A stretch of 64,000 nucleotides of DNA from Heterohyrax brucei (lineage: Eukaryota > Chordata > Mammalia > Hyracoidea > Procaviidae). The stretch lies in contig CM053142.1 of NCBI GenBank assembly GCA_028571685.1, positions 129,882,796 through 129,946,795 of the forward strand, read 5' to 3'. Of the stretch, positions 23,061-33,249 are shown one piece after another. Positions within the stretch are counted from its first letter, which is position 1. Each line of letters begins with the position of its first letter. The notes beneath the pieces are model-generated. The model had not been told where the DNA came from. It was given only the letters and a program-made list of their open reading frames with translations, and did not search any database. Made by a program: the position numbers and the translations under genes.

Positions 23061-23760
23061 AGCTTGACCAAAGCTACATCATCACCATCAAATATGGATC
23101 CAGTGCCACACACACTGCAGAGGTTCCCTCAGGTTACCCCTCCTTTCCTCTGCGACTGCAGTTTCCTGCTCTCCAAGCCTCCTATAAGGTGATCTTATCC
23201 ACCCTCGTTAGCTCCCACCTCAAAAGGTGACTTTCTCCTTTCAACTTTTGTCTTTCATCAGCCCATTTTCTTTCCACTTTTTCTTATTTCATTTAAATCA
23301 TACTAGTTTTCTTTTCAGACTGATTTCCTTAGGAATGTATACTTACTAATTTCATTTCTGTTATGCTTCAAAAGTATATTAAGCACTGAATATTTTCTAG
23401 AACTTGTGCTAGGCCTTGTGTTTACAAAGGCAGAAAAAGGTGGTTCTCGTGCACTGTGGACTCAGCCTAAGGGAGGCTGAATCTCTAGTGTCGTGTTTAT
23501 GGGCTCTAAGCGCCTTAGTCTTAACAGGCCCTTTCCTCCATTAAAAAAATATTAAAAATGGTTTCTTATAACTGCATTGGTATAAAGATGAATACATTAA
23601 TGTTATACAAATAGATTAAAACATTTTCTTCAGCCTCAAAGCTGTGGGTTTTTTTTTTTCTTCTTTTGTGCCTACTATGCCTAAAGGATAGATTGGATCT
23701 GGAGGAGGCGGACAAGTAAGTGATTACAGTAGGTCAACATGAACATGCTCTATGAATAAG
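23061..23760. other. Mostly unassigned sequence
   Basis: No gene recognised. The piece near 23355-23440 (TATTAAGCACTGAATATTTTC, TGTGCTAGGCCTTGTG) may be an ancient LINE2-like remnant. Confidence 0.35.
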
Positions 23761-23761
23761 T

Positions 23762-25375
23762 AATTCATCCAAGAACGACATCCACGCTGCACTGATAAAA
23801 CTCAAGAAGCCAAACTCACTGCTATCGAGTCAATTCCAACTCACAGCAACCCTATCAGCTGCACTGATGGCATCGGTGAAAAACAAGGCTCCAGGAAGCG
23901 ACTGAGTACCAATTGAGATGTTTCAACAAACAAATGCAATGCTGAAAGAACTTGCTTATCTATGCCAAGAAATTTGGAAAATCTGGCCAACTAACTGGAA
24001 GAGATCTATCTTTGTGCCCATTCCAAAGAAAGGTGATCCAGCAGAATGTGGAAGTTATAAAAAAAAAGTCATTAGTATCACATAGAAGTAAAATTTAGCT
24101 GAAGATCATTCAAAAGTGGTTGCAGAAGTACACTGACAGGCAACTTCCAGAAATTTAACCTGGATTTGGAAGAAGATGTGGAACCAGGGATGTCATTGCT
24201 GATACCAGACAAATGTTGGCTAAAATCAGAAAACATCTGTAATCATCTTTCTGATTTTCAGAAACATTTCAGAAAGATGTTTACCTATGTTTTATTGACT
24301 ATGTGAAGGTGTTGTACTCTGTGGATCATGGAAAGCTATGGATAACATTCTGAAGGATGGGAAATTCCAGAACACTTAATTGTGTTCATGAAGAAGCTGC
24401 ACGTAGTTGTTCAAACAGAACAGTTGTTCAGACAGAACAAGGGGATACTGCATGGTTTCAAATCAGGAAAGGTGGGCATCAGGGTTGTATCTTTCTACCA
24501 AACTTATTTGGTCTGTGTGCCAAGTAAATGAGCCAAGAAGTTGGACTGCATGAAGAGGAATGAGGCATCAGCATTAGAGGAAGACTCATTAACAATCTAC
24601 ATTACACAGATTATACAACCTTGCCTGCTGAAAATGAAGAGAACTTGAACTACTTACTCATAAAATTCAAGGACTACAACCTTCAAGGTGGGTTATATCT
24701 CAACATAAGGAAAACAAAAATCTTTACAACTAGAGGATTAAGCAGCGTGGTGATAGAAGGAGAAAATACTGATGTTGTTAAGGATTTCATTTTACTTAAA
24801 CCCACGATTAATATCCATGGAAGCTAGTTAAGAAATCAAACGATGTAATGCTTTGGTCAAGTCTGCTGCAAAAGACCTTTCTGAAGTGTTTAAAAGCAAA
24901 GATGTCCCTTGGAAGACTAAGATACTCTTGACCCAAAGTGGGGTATTTTCATTGCCTCACGTGCATGTGGAAGCTGGGTATGAATAAGGAAGACTGAAGA
25001 GAAACTGATGTCTTTGAATTATGGTGTTAGCAAAAAATTTTGAATATATGGTGAATTACCAGAGGAATGAACAACTCTGTCTTGGAAGCAGTACAGTTTC
25101 AATGCTCCTTAGAAACAACTATGACAAAACTTCATTTGATGTCCCTTGGACATATTATCAGGAGTAACCAATCCCTGGAAAAGGACATCATACTTGGTAA
25201 AGTAGAGGGTCGGTGAAAAAAGGAAGACCCTCAATGACGCAGATTGACACATTGGATACAGCAACAGACTCAAACAGAACAGTGCCTGGGAGGATGGCAT
25301 AGAAGTGGGCAGTGTTGTGTTACACAGCGGGTCCCTAAGAGTCAGAACCAGCTCAGCAGCATCTGACAATACTCC
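23762..25375 (+). mobile_element. RTE LINE, 1.6 kb 3' part
   Basis: The longest RTE match in the window. It starts before the reverse transcriptase (AAGAACGACATCCACGCTGC), passes CCATTCCAAAGAAAGGTGATC and GGAACCAGGGATGTCATTGC, and ends with the RTE core near 25328-25372. The catalytic region near 24598-24612 reads CATTACACAGATTAT (the second Asp is lost). Many stops leave only a 68-codon frame (24621-24827). A 61-base SINE fragment is inserted at 23797-23857. Confidence 0.9.
23797..23857 (-). mobile_element. Severely 5'-truncated SINE insertion
   Basis: Only the last 50 or so bases of a SINE (CCAAACTCACTGCTATCGAG, CAATTCCAACTCACAGC), flanked by a perfect 11-base repeat GCTGCACTGAT at 23786-23796 and 23858-23868. 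Without it the RTE sequence reads continuously. Confidence 0.85.
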
Positions 25376-25544
25376 TGCTTCTACAGTCAAGAAAAATTTT
25401 ATCTTCTGAGGAGAGAGGGGGACAGGCCAGAAACAACTCAGGAAGCTGTACGTGGTAGATTAGGGTCTAGGGAAATTTCCCTTTACAGTAATGGCCTTCT
25501 GTGATCTTAACAGTCCTTGACCTGGTAGCCTATCTATTTCCTAT

Positions 25545-25690
25545 ATCATTCATTCATTCATTCATTCATTCACAGAACATCATTTACATGCCATTCAGAA
25601 ACACTGTTCTAGGTGCTTGGGATATATTACTAAACAAAACAGACAAAATGTTCTATGCTAACCCACCTGTCACATAAATCTAATTTGCAG
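25545..25690 (+). repeat. ATTC microsatellite and possible LINE2-like remnant
   Basis: A (CATT)n run of about 25 bases at 25548-25572, followed by AACACTGTTCTAGGTGCTTGG and ACTAAACAAAACAGAC, a motif common in ancient mammalian LINE remnants. Confidence 0.5.
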
Positions 25691-25838
25691 ATACAGCTTT
25701 TTTACATGCATTTTTTTCTCTACTTTGTTAATTGAGAACAAGAAGCTGATGTGTTTCCCCTTGGTTTGAGGTAAGTGGACACCTGTGCTCAGAGCTTCCT
25801 GACTCTTCTCAGTAGGGAATGTTCCAGGCTACTGAGAA

Positions 25839-26342
25839 AGTCATGAGTTGAATTATGTCCCCTCAAAAATGTGTGTATCAATTTGACGAGATCATGATTC
25901 TCAGCATTATATGATTGTCCTCCATTTTGTAGTTATAATTTTATGTTAAAAAGTATTAAGATGGGATTGTAACACCCTTACCCAGGTCCCATCTCTGAAT
26001 TGATGTTACAGTGTTACTACTCCACAGTTCATCTTTCAAGAGATAAAAAGAAAAAAGAAGCAGGCACAGAGAGGGGACCCCACACCACCAAGAAAGCAGT
26101 GCCAGGCGTAGACTGTGTGCTTTGGACCTGAGGTTCCTGCACTGAGATGCTCCCAGACCCTGGGAATACTGATGTGTCACACAGAACTTTCTCCAGAGGT
26201 GACAGAGAGAGAAAGCCTTCCACTGGAGCTGACGTTCTGAACTCAGATTTGTAGAGTACTGAACTGTGAGAGGATAAACATCGCTTTTTTAAGGCTGTCC
26301 ACTTGTGACGTTTCTGCTATAGAGGCACCAGATGAGCAGACA
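25839..26342 (+). mobile_element. MaLR-type solo LTR (fossil)
   Basis: TCATGAGTTGAATTATGTCC to CACCAGATGAGCAGACA. Shares the order of blocks with 9098-9585, including GAGGTTCCTGCACTGAG and CCACTTGTGACGTTTCTGC near the end. No internal region; looks like a single diverged LTR. The short frames inside are not genes. Confidence 0.75.
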
Positions 26343-26375
26343 AGGTGGTACCTGAGAATTCACTTAAAGGTACTT

Positions 26376-26842
26376 TATCTTGCTGTTAGGTGCCAACTCA
26401 TAGCGACCCTATGCACAACAGAATGAAACACCCCTGGTCTTGAACCATGTCCATTGTTGCAGTCACTGTGTCAATCCATCTTATCGAGGGTCTTCCTCTT
26501 TTCTGCTCACCCACCATTCTTCCAAGCATGGTGTCCTTATCCATGGACTGATCCTTCCTGACAACATGTCCAAAGTATGTAAGACTCAGTGTTGCTATCT
26601 TTGCTTCCAAGTAGCACTCTGGTTGTACTTCATCCAGAACAGATCTGTTGGTTCTTTTGGCGGTCCATGGTACATTCAGTGTTCTTCACCAACACCACAA
26701 TTCAAAGACATCAATTCTTCTGTCTTCTTTGTTCATTGTCCAACTTTTACATGCATATGATGTGACTGAAAATACCATGGCTTGGATAAGGCACACCTTA
26801 GTCTTCAAGGTGACATCAAGGTGACATTACTTTTCAATGGCA
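26376..26842 (-). mobile_element. RTE LINE, 3' end
   Basis: TTGCTGTTAGGTGCCAACTC (tail) to CCTTAGTCTTCAAGGTGAC, 5'-truncated. The reverse strand still reads YFGHVVRKDQSMDKDTMLG and RGRPSIRWIDTVTATMD, the conserved C-terminal region of RTE proteins. A short local duplication (GGTGACATCAAGGTGACATTAC) lies at the truncation point. Confidence 0.9.
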
Positions 26843-27243
26843 GTTTATGTGATAATTTAAAGATAATCTTCCTGAAGAGTCCCTGGAAGACACGGTCCCC
26901 AGACTCTCTGTTAGCCCAGAACTGAAACCATTCCTGAAGCCAGCTCTTCAGGCAAATATTGAACTGGATTAAAAGACATGAAATGGTTCAGGTAAAGAGT
27001 GTGCTTCTTGGCTGAAGTAGGTATGTGAGACTAACTGGGAAGGTTGTGTCTGGAGGTGGGATGAGAGCATAGCAGTGGACAGGAGCTGCTTGAATGAGAA
27101 CTGCAGGGTGGAGATGTGGAGTGTACTGTCAGTGTGGGAAGAGCAACTAGGGTCACCTAATGATGTGTGTGTAAATTTTTGTATGACAAACTGAATAGAA
27201 TTGTGAACTTTAACTTAAAGCAAAATTAAAAAAAAAAAAAAAA
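26843..27243 (+). mobile_element. L1 LINE, 5'-truncated 3' end
   Basis: AAGAGTGTGCTTCTTGGCTG, GTATGTGAGACTAACTGGG and GAACTTTAACTTAAAGC, followed by a run of about 18 A residues at 27226-27244. This end differs from the 7591-8253 type but matches the reverse-strand L1 at 31581-33249. Confidence 0.75.
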
Positions 27244-27692
27244 ACACAATAGTCTTTCTGAACCTGTGTTTTGGAGAGTTCCTTTCAGGTGCTTTATTTC
27301 TCCAGGAGTTTCATGTTAAATAAGCATGTTCAGTGTTTATACAACTTTTCCAACATAATTGTTACTTAAAAACTAGAAATCCTGGTTTTACTTTATGTCT
27401 TTATGAGAAAATGATGGCCTGATTTTATTTCCAGGTAACATTAGTAGATTCCAAATGCTTGACATGGGAGTTAAAAAAATTAGAACAAACTGAAATATTC
27501 TGTGTTTACAGGGAAAGTGCAAAGCATAGCTAAATCCAAGTAAAGCCGTTTATGAGTGTGTCACAAGCAGGAGATACAAAAGGACTCTTGAAGTGAAGAC
27601 TAATAATTTCACATTAGTTGTGGTCCATTAAGCTGGCTGTTTTCCCCAAATATTCTTTTTTTTTTTTTTTTTTTAAATTGGCAGCTAGCCAG

Positions 27693-27815
27693 AAGACTCC
27701 AGTGCTATTTCCTGTTAATTTAGTCTCTAGCCTGGCTGACTGCATTGCCTCGGATGCTCCAGAGGAAATTGCTAGGTCCCAGTGGGAAAGCAAGGAGGAG
27801 GAAGAAGCTGCCCTG
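27693..27815 (+). other. Possible host exon, unassigned
   Basis: A 123-base (41-codon) open stretch is bounded by a run of T residues (about 27656-27674) and GCCAG on the left, and CCCTG|GTGAGG, a plausible splice donor, on the right. An alternative acceptor ends at 27684. The frame is open well beyond the stretch (27618-27890). The peptide would include LVSSLADCIASDAPEEIARS and then an acidic run ESKEEEEAAL. I do not recognise the protein. The T run could equally be a retroposon tail, and such signals arise often by chance. Confidence 0.2.
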
Positions 27816-29403
27816 GTGAGGAAAGTGCCTCTTCTCTGCAGAATGATGTGTAGAAACCCATCGAATAAGGACATTCAGATAGACTGCTAACAAGGGTTGT
27901 GGTCCTGTCAGTCACTATTTCTAGTTAGCACTGTTGCCAAGGGTTTACCATGGTTCACAGACCCCATTGCCCATAAGTGTTCATTCTTTTGGTTCATTTT
28001 CCATGTCGAAGGTACTAATGGATTTTAAGGAATAAATAGTCATCAACTACCAGGCATGTATGACATGAGCTGTTACAGCGCAGAAAGACATTCTTTGACA
28101 AGTAAGCTACTTAAGTATGTCTAAGTATCTCCTTCTCATAGGAAGAGTCTTAGGAACAACAAGCCCCTTCTAGAAACCTGCCACTGAGGTCTCAGTTGAA
28201 CTACAGTGTGGATGTTTTGAAGACTTACACCACGAAACAATAAAGTCTGTATAATTTAGTCTTAATTACAAGATCACTTCTATGCCTTTTAATTTCTTTC
28301 TAGTTCATTCTGTGTAGGATGATTATGGGATGAAGAGAGAGAGAGAAAAAAAAACCAACTTGCGTGCAGGCTTAAAAGAAATGAGTTCACATGTTCAGTA
28401 CAATGTGCTTTCATCCTGGTCTCTTGTTTTGTTTGGGGTTAGTGTTATTTGGAATCCTGGGAAAAATTTGGCAAGGGGAACAATACAGAAATGAAAATTC
28501 CCTGGATCTTCTCAGCCCATGGAGCTTAGAAGCAACATAGAGAGCAAAATGAGCGGTACAGATAGGTAAAAGGCAGCCTTTGCTGTGTATCATTTGGTTA
28601 CTAAGCTTCAGTAGTTGTAGGTTCCCATAAGTCACAGGAGGGTCATAAATAGTAGGATCAGGAAAATGAAGTGGAGCAAAGGCAGTAGGGAACATTCAGT
28701 TAATTTGCCATTGGATAATAGTGAGGAAGAGAGTTTTAAAAGAGCTGACAAAAAAAGAAAGAAAGAAAAGATGATTACCACAGCTCTTCGCATTCTGTCT
28801 CTGAGGAGATGCTATGAAAGAGACAAGGGGCTATGCTTGCAGTAGTTAGAGACACAGCAGAGTCTGTACATAAATATTTTAAATTTCAGTTCCTGTAATG
28901 AGTTTGTCATGAATATCAAGATAGAAGGAATGGGATTGAATGATTAAGCTGAAAATCCTGACACCAAGGAAATCGCCAAAGACAGTGTAAATGATTCTGA
29001 CAAGAAGATTGATTTTGAAGCCTTTTGAAAAACCACATGAAATGAAAGAGGCAGAAAAAACTGTTCAAAGCATCCCGTTTTACAAACCATCATATGTGAT
29101 TAGAGAGCAAAATTGCATGTTATGTGGCTAAGTAAGATTGTGCAAACACGGACACAGAGTTCAGTCTTTGTACGTGTTCTATGTGGTTTTATTAGAGAGA
29201 AAATGTCCAAGATCCCTTCTCTTTCCCTGTGCAAAGGAAAATCTAAGAATTACAACGAACTAGCCTTTGCTTCTTTTACTCACTACTGATGTACAACTGA
29301 TTTAATTCAAGATGTTGAATCGTATCTTCAAAGCTCTGGCTGTGTTAGATCTGGGCTAACATTTTAGTAAAGGATGATAATAAAACCACCAAAGTTTTCA
29401 ACA

Positions 29404-29679
29404 TTATAGTCTTATTTGGTACTGGTTTTCAAGCCCTGGAGGCCTGATGTTTCCACAGTTCAAAGTTAGGACAGAGAATGATGGTTGTATACACATGACT
29501 GTGTTCACAATGACACCTTCTAGATTTTCAAACAAATAGGTGATGACGATGAAGAAGATGCTGATGCCTCCTAGAGCCATAGAATGCCATTTGTTCACCA
29601 GCACCCTCGACTTTGCTTCCACATAGACATTCAACAATGCTTTTGTGTCCCAAAGCTCTGTGATTATCACCCTGGACAA
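29404..29679 (-). other. Unassigned open frame, possible pseudogene
   Basis: A 91-codon frame outside any repeat I recognise. It contains one hydrophobic stretch (MALGGISIFFIVITYLF, residues about 34-50) and ends LENQYQIRL. Upstream in the same frame there are stops. No family is recognised. It may be chance or an old pseudogene. Confidence 0.15.
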
Positions 29680-30466
29680 TGTTGCTCAAGGACAAGTGTC
29701 TTGCTTCTTCATTACCATGTCAAACAAATCTGGGATGTCAGCTGACCTTTACAGAAAGCTATTTTAAATTGTAATAATTGCCCCTTGGTAGTCTGGATGA
29801 TACAAATATATATAAATATTGCATGTATGACTTTATATTGTAATTTAAATACATTATCCATTCTAATACTAGAGTCTGATAAATTCTAACAGCCTGTTAA
29901 GCACTATGTGCTCTCTGAGTCTCCAGAATCTTGAGTCAATATTGGAAAAATGAGGTAGATTTTATCCTTGACTGAATATTATAGTAAATCAAGGATTTAT
30001 AAACACAACAACAATCGGTCATTTGCAATTCTAGGATGTTAAAATTCTGAAAACTAATTTAGTGGCAAAATCTAAACCAACCTGAACACATTTGGTAGCA
30101 CAACCTGGTCCTGAGCTGACATCAGCTATGTAAGTTCTTTAAATCATTTGATGTAAATATTTGTAAATGTTTCTATAGAAATACCAGTTTGTTTGGTCAC
30201 TGGGTGCTACATCAGGGTTGCTATGTAATACAAAGAACATACACTATAAAATCTTCGAAGAATTTAATAAATTCTGAATCCTGAAGTGTATCTGGCCCCA
30301 AAAGTTTTGCTGAGGGATTATGGACCCACATTAACCTGTATCTTAGGATGGATTCCAGTTTCCAAGTTACAGTCTGTGAAAAACATTCTTTTCTTGAAAA
30401 CAAATTAAAGTTGCATCTGTGTCCCCCACGCACTGAACGTGGTTAGAACACTGTTCTCCTCCATAC

Positions 30467-30675
30467 TACCAGTTGCCATTGAGTCAGTTCTAATTCATGG
30501 TGGCTCTGATATGTGTCAAAGTAGAACTGTGCTCCACAAAATTTTCAAAGGCTGCACTTCTAGAAGTAAATTCTCAGACCTTTCTTCTGAGGAGACTCCG
30601 GGTGTACTTGAACTTCCAGTCTTTCCATTAGCAGCCAAGTGAGTTAACCTTTTACACCACCCGGGTGTTCCCTTC
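30467..30675 (-). mobile_element. Extended afrotherian SINE, full length
   Basis: CCAGTTGCCATTGAGTCAG to TTACACCACCCGGGTGTTC, with the middle block AGACCTTTCTTCTGAGGAG typical of this longer type. Target-site repeat CCTCCATAC at 30458-30466 and 30676-30684 (perfect). Confidence 0.85.
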
Positions 30676-30697
30676 CCTCCATACATAACCACAATCA

Positions 30698-30865
30698 GAA
30701 AAAAACAAAGCCCATTGTTGCTGCGTCAATTCTGACACATAGCGACACTGTAAGACAGACAGGAACTTCCCCATAGAGTATCCAAGGATTGCCTTGCGGA
30801 TTCAGATTGCCAACCTTTTGGTTAGCAGCCATAGCTCTTCACTGCTATGCAATCAGGGTTTCTCA
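30698..30865 (-). mobile_element. Afrotherian SINE
   Basis: AAAAACAAAGCCCATTGTTG to GCTATGCAATCAGGGTTTC. Typical reverse-strand copy with CCAACCTTTTGGTTAGCAGC at 30811-30830. Confidence 0.85.
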
Positions 30866-30877
30866 GAGAAGAAACAT

Positions 30878-31227
30878 ACTGTTTTTGTTGTTATGCACCA
30901 CTGAGTTGGTTCCGATTCATAGTGACTGTATGTACAACAGACTAAAAACACTGCCCTGTCTTGTGCCGTCCTCACAATTATGTTTGAGCCCATTATTGCA
31001 ATCACTGCATCAATCCATCTCATTGAGGTTTTCATTTTTTTTCACCAATCCTCTGTATTATAAAGCATGATGTCCTTCTCTAGGGACGAACCCCTCCTGA
31101 CGACATCTCCAAAGTATGTGAGACATACTTGCTTCTAAGGAGCATTCTGACTGTACTTCTTCCAAGACAGATTTGTTCATTCTTTTGGCAGTTTATGGTA
31201 TATTCACTACTCTTTGCCAATACCACA
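30878..31227 (-). mobile_element. RTE LINE, 3' end
   Basis: TTTTGTTGTTATGCACCACTG (tail) through AAGCATGATGTCCTTCTC to CAGTTTATGGTATATTCACTAC and AATACCACAATTA. 5'-truncated at 31227, immediately next to a SINE fragment. Confidence 0.85.
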
Positions 31228-31362
31228 ATTAGCAGCCCTGAAATGTCAGCAGTTGAAATCCACCAGGCTCTCTTTTGGAAACTCTGTGAGGCACTTCTAC
31301 TCTGTCTATAGAGTCACCAAGAATTGAAATCAGCTCAGTGGCACTGGACTGGGCTTTTTTGG
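31228..31362 (+). mobile_element. SINE, head missing
   Basis: Starts at the B-box region (TCAGCAGTTGAAATCCACC) and ends in CAGTGGCACTGGACTGGGC plus T residues. Confidence 0.8.
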
Positions 31363-31566
31363 TTTGGAATCAGGAGGTCTTCTAATCTCGAGTTCATCAT
31401 GACTGCTGCTACTGTCGCCTACTGATCTTCATTTGCCTGGTACTTTTCTGATTTTAGCGCTGTAAATCCTGTATCGCAGGGACCACCCTCGGCAACCTGA
31501 GACTGTGGTCTCCCCTGCCCTACTCAAGCTTGCAGTGGTCCTGAATTGTTTGCTATTTTTGTCCTA
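31363..31566. other. Unassigned sequence
   Basis: Short gap between a SINE and an L1 with nothing recognised. Confidence 0.4.
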
Positions 31567-31777
31567 AGATCTTGTTCTCTCTCTCTTTTTTTTTAAAAAA
31601 AATTTTTTATTGTGATTAAGTGAAAGTTTACAATCCAAGTCAATTTTGCATATCCATCTCTGCAATTCTGTTTTCCTCATGGTGTGATAGCACCCTTCTC
31701 CTTTTTACTCTTTACTTTCAGTATCCACTCAACAAGCACTTGTCCCCTCCTCTCCATCCTCTCCTGTCCCCAGTAGG

Positions 31778-31823
31778 ACACACACACACACACACCCACA
31801 CACACACACACACACCACACACA
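31778..31823 (+). repeat. CA microsatellite
   Basis: (CA)n of about 45 bases with two interruptions, inside the L1 3' untranslated part. Confidence 0.95.
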
Positions 31824-32518
31824 AAAAAACACCATAAAGTATACCCACCACATGGTCTCACTGTGTCCCCAAGCCCAGCCTATTCTTTGTCTGAAGTGTA
31901 GGCTTCAGTACTGGTTTCCAGTCTGGGCCAGCAGCAAGTCCAGTGGCCATGTTCTCAGGGGATCCTCCAAGGCTGCTGGACTATCAGTTCTGGTCTTTTA
32001 ATAGAGCTCTGGATCTGTACACCCTCTTTCTCATGCTACATTAGGGACTCTACATTGTGTTCCCGGCCAGGGCCGTCATTGGTGGTGGCCAGGCACCATG
32101 TGATTCCTCTGGTCTCGTGCTGATGTAGTTTCCCAATCACATGTGCCCTTCTGACTCCTGGGTTTCTTTTTTTTTCATGTCTTTGATGTTCTCAGTTGTT
32201 GTCTGCTCCAGGTGGGTTGGGACAAATGGACATTCCTCAGATGGATGGCAGTTTGCTGGTTTTTAAGATGTCAGACACCACTCACCAATATGCGGTGCAG
32301 AAGGCTCTCTCAGCAAAAGACTAGTTATGCCAAATGACCTCAGTGTCCCCTGAAAACATGGCCCCCAAGCCTCTGTCCCTGCTAGTCTGCCCTTTGAAAT
32401 GTTGGGTTGAATTTAGAGAACTTTTTATCTTACGAGGTAGTCCAGTTATGCTGACCTCGCTTCTACTGCACTCTGTCACTACCTTCATCTAACCAAATTC
32501 CTATCAACTGTCTAATCT

Positions 32519-32689
32519 GTGGAAACCCTGGTGGTACAGTGGTTAAGTACTACGTCTGCTAACCAAAAGATCGGCTGTTCAAATCTACCAGGTGCTCCGT
32601 GGAAATTCCATGGGCAGTTCTACTCTGATCTATAGGGTTGCTATGAGTCAGAATCAAATCGACAGAACTGGGTTTGGTTTTTGTTTTGG
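32519..32689 (+). mobile_element. SINE nested in L1
   Basis: One of the best preserved copies: GGAAACCCTGGTGGTACAG, TGCTAACCAAAAGATCGGCTG, GGGTTGCTATGAGTCAGAATC and GGGTTTGGTTTTTG. TCTAATCT occurs at both edges (32511-32518 and 32692-32699). Confidence 0.95.
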
Positions 32690-33249
32690 TATCTAATCTA
32701 AGAATAACCCTCTCCCTGCCTCCCTAACCTCATAGCCACCAAAGAGTATTTTCTTTTGTGTGTAAGTCCTTATAATAGTGGTCTCATACAATAGTTGTCC
32801 TTTTGTAGCTGACTGATTTCACTCAGCATAGTGTCTCCAGTTGATTCCAGGTTATGAGATCTTTCCTGAAATCATCATTATTCTTTATCATTGCATACAT
32901 ACACCATAGTTTGTTTATCCATTCATCTTTTATGGTCACCTAGGTTGATTCCATCTTTTTGCTGTGGTGGACAGTGCTGAAATAAACATTTGTGTGCATG
33001 TATCTGTTCGTGTGACGGCCCTTATTGCTGTAGGACATATTCCAAACAGTGGGATTCCTGGATCATATGGTATTTCTATTTCTAGCCTTTTATAAAAGAC
33101 TCAAATTGTTTTCCAAAGAGGTTGTACCATTTTACACTCCCACCAGCAGTGTAGAAGAGTTCCAATCTCTCCACAGCCTCTCCAACATTTGTTGTTTTGT
33201 GTTTTTTGGATTATTGCCAACCTTGTTGGGATGAGATGGCGTCTCATTG

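Larger units (their letters stand above)
27244..30456. other. Low-repeat sequence, mostly unassigned
   Basis: About 3.2 kb in which I recognise no transposable element. It holds the candidate exon at 27693-27815 and an unassigned reverse frame at 29404-29679. It is a reasonable place for host intronic or regulatory sequence, but nothing in it proves that. Confidence 0.4.
31581..33249 (-). mobile_element. L1 LINE, 3' part of ORF2 and 3' end
   Basis: The 3' end lies at the left (ATTTTTTATTGTGATTAAG). At the right the reverse strand encodes the classic L1 ORF2 C-terminal stretch at about 33101-33249: [20 protein letters not shown] then CKMVQPLWK. Stops and a SINE at 32519-32689 break it further. 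GATCTTGTTC (31568-31577) and GATCTTGCTC (33250-33259) are a likely target-site repeat, 9 of 10. The copy is 5'-truncated and dead. Confidence 0.9.

Noticed and set aside
25548-25572. Regular ATTC repeats as a CRISPR-like or other array
   Set aside because: A plain microsatellite without spacers; the window is mammalian.
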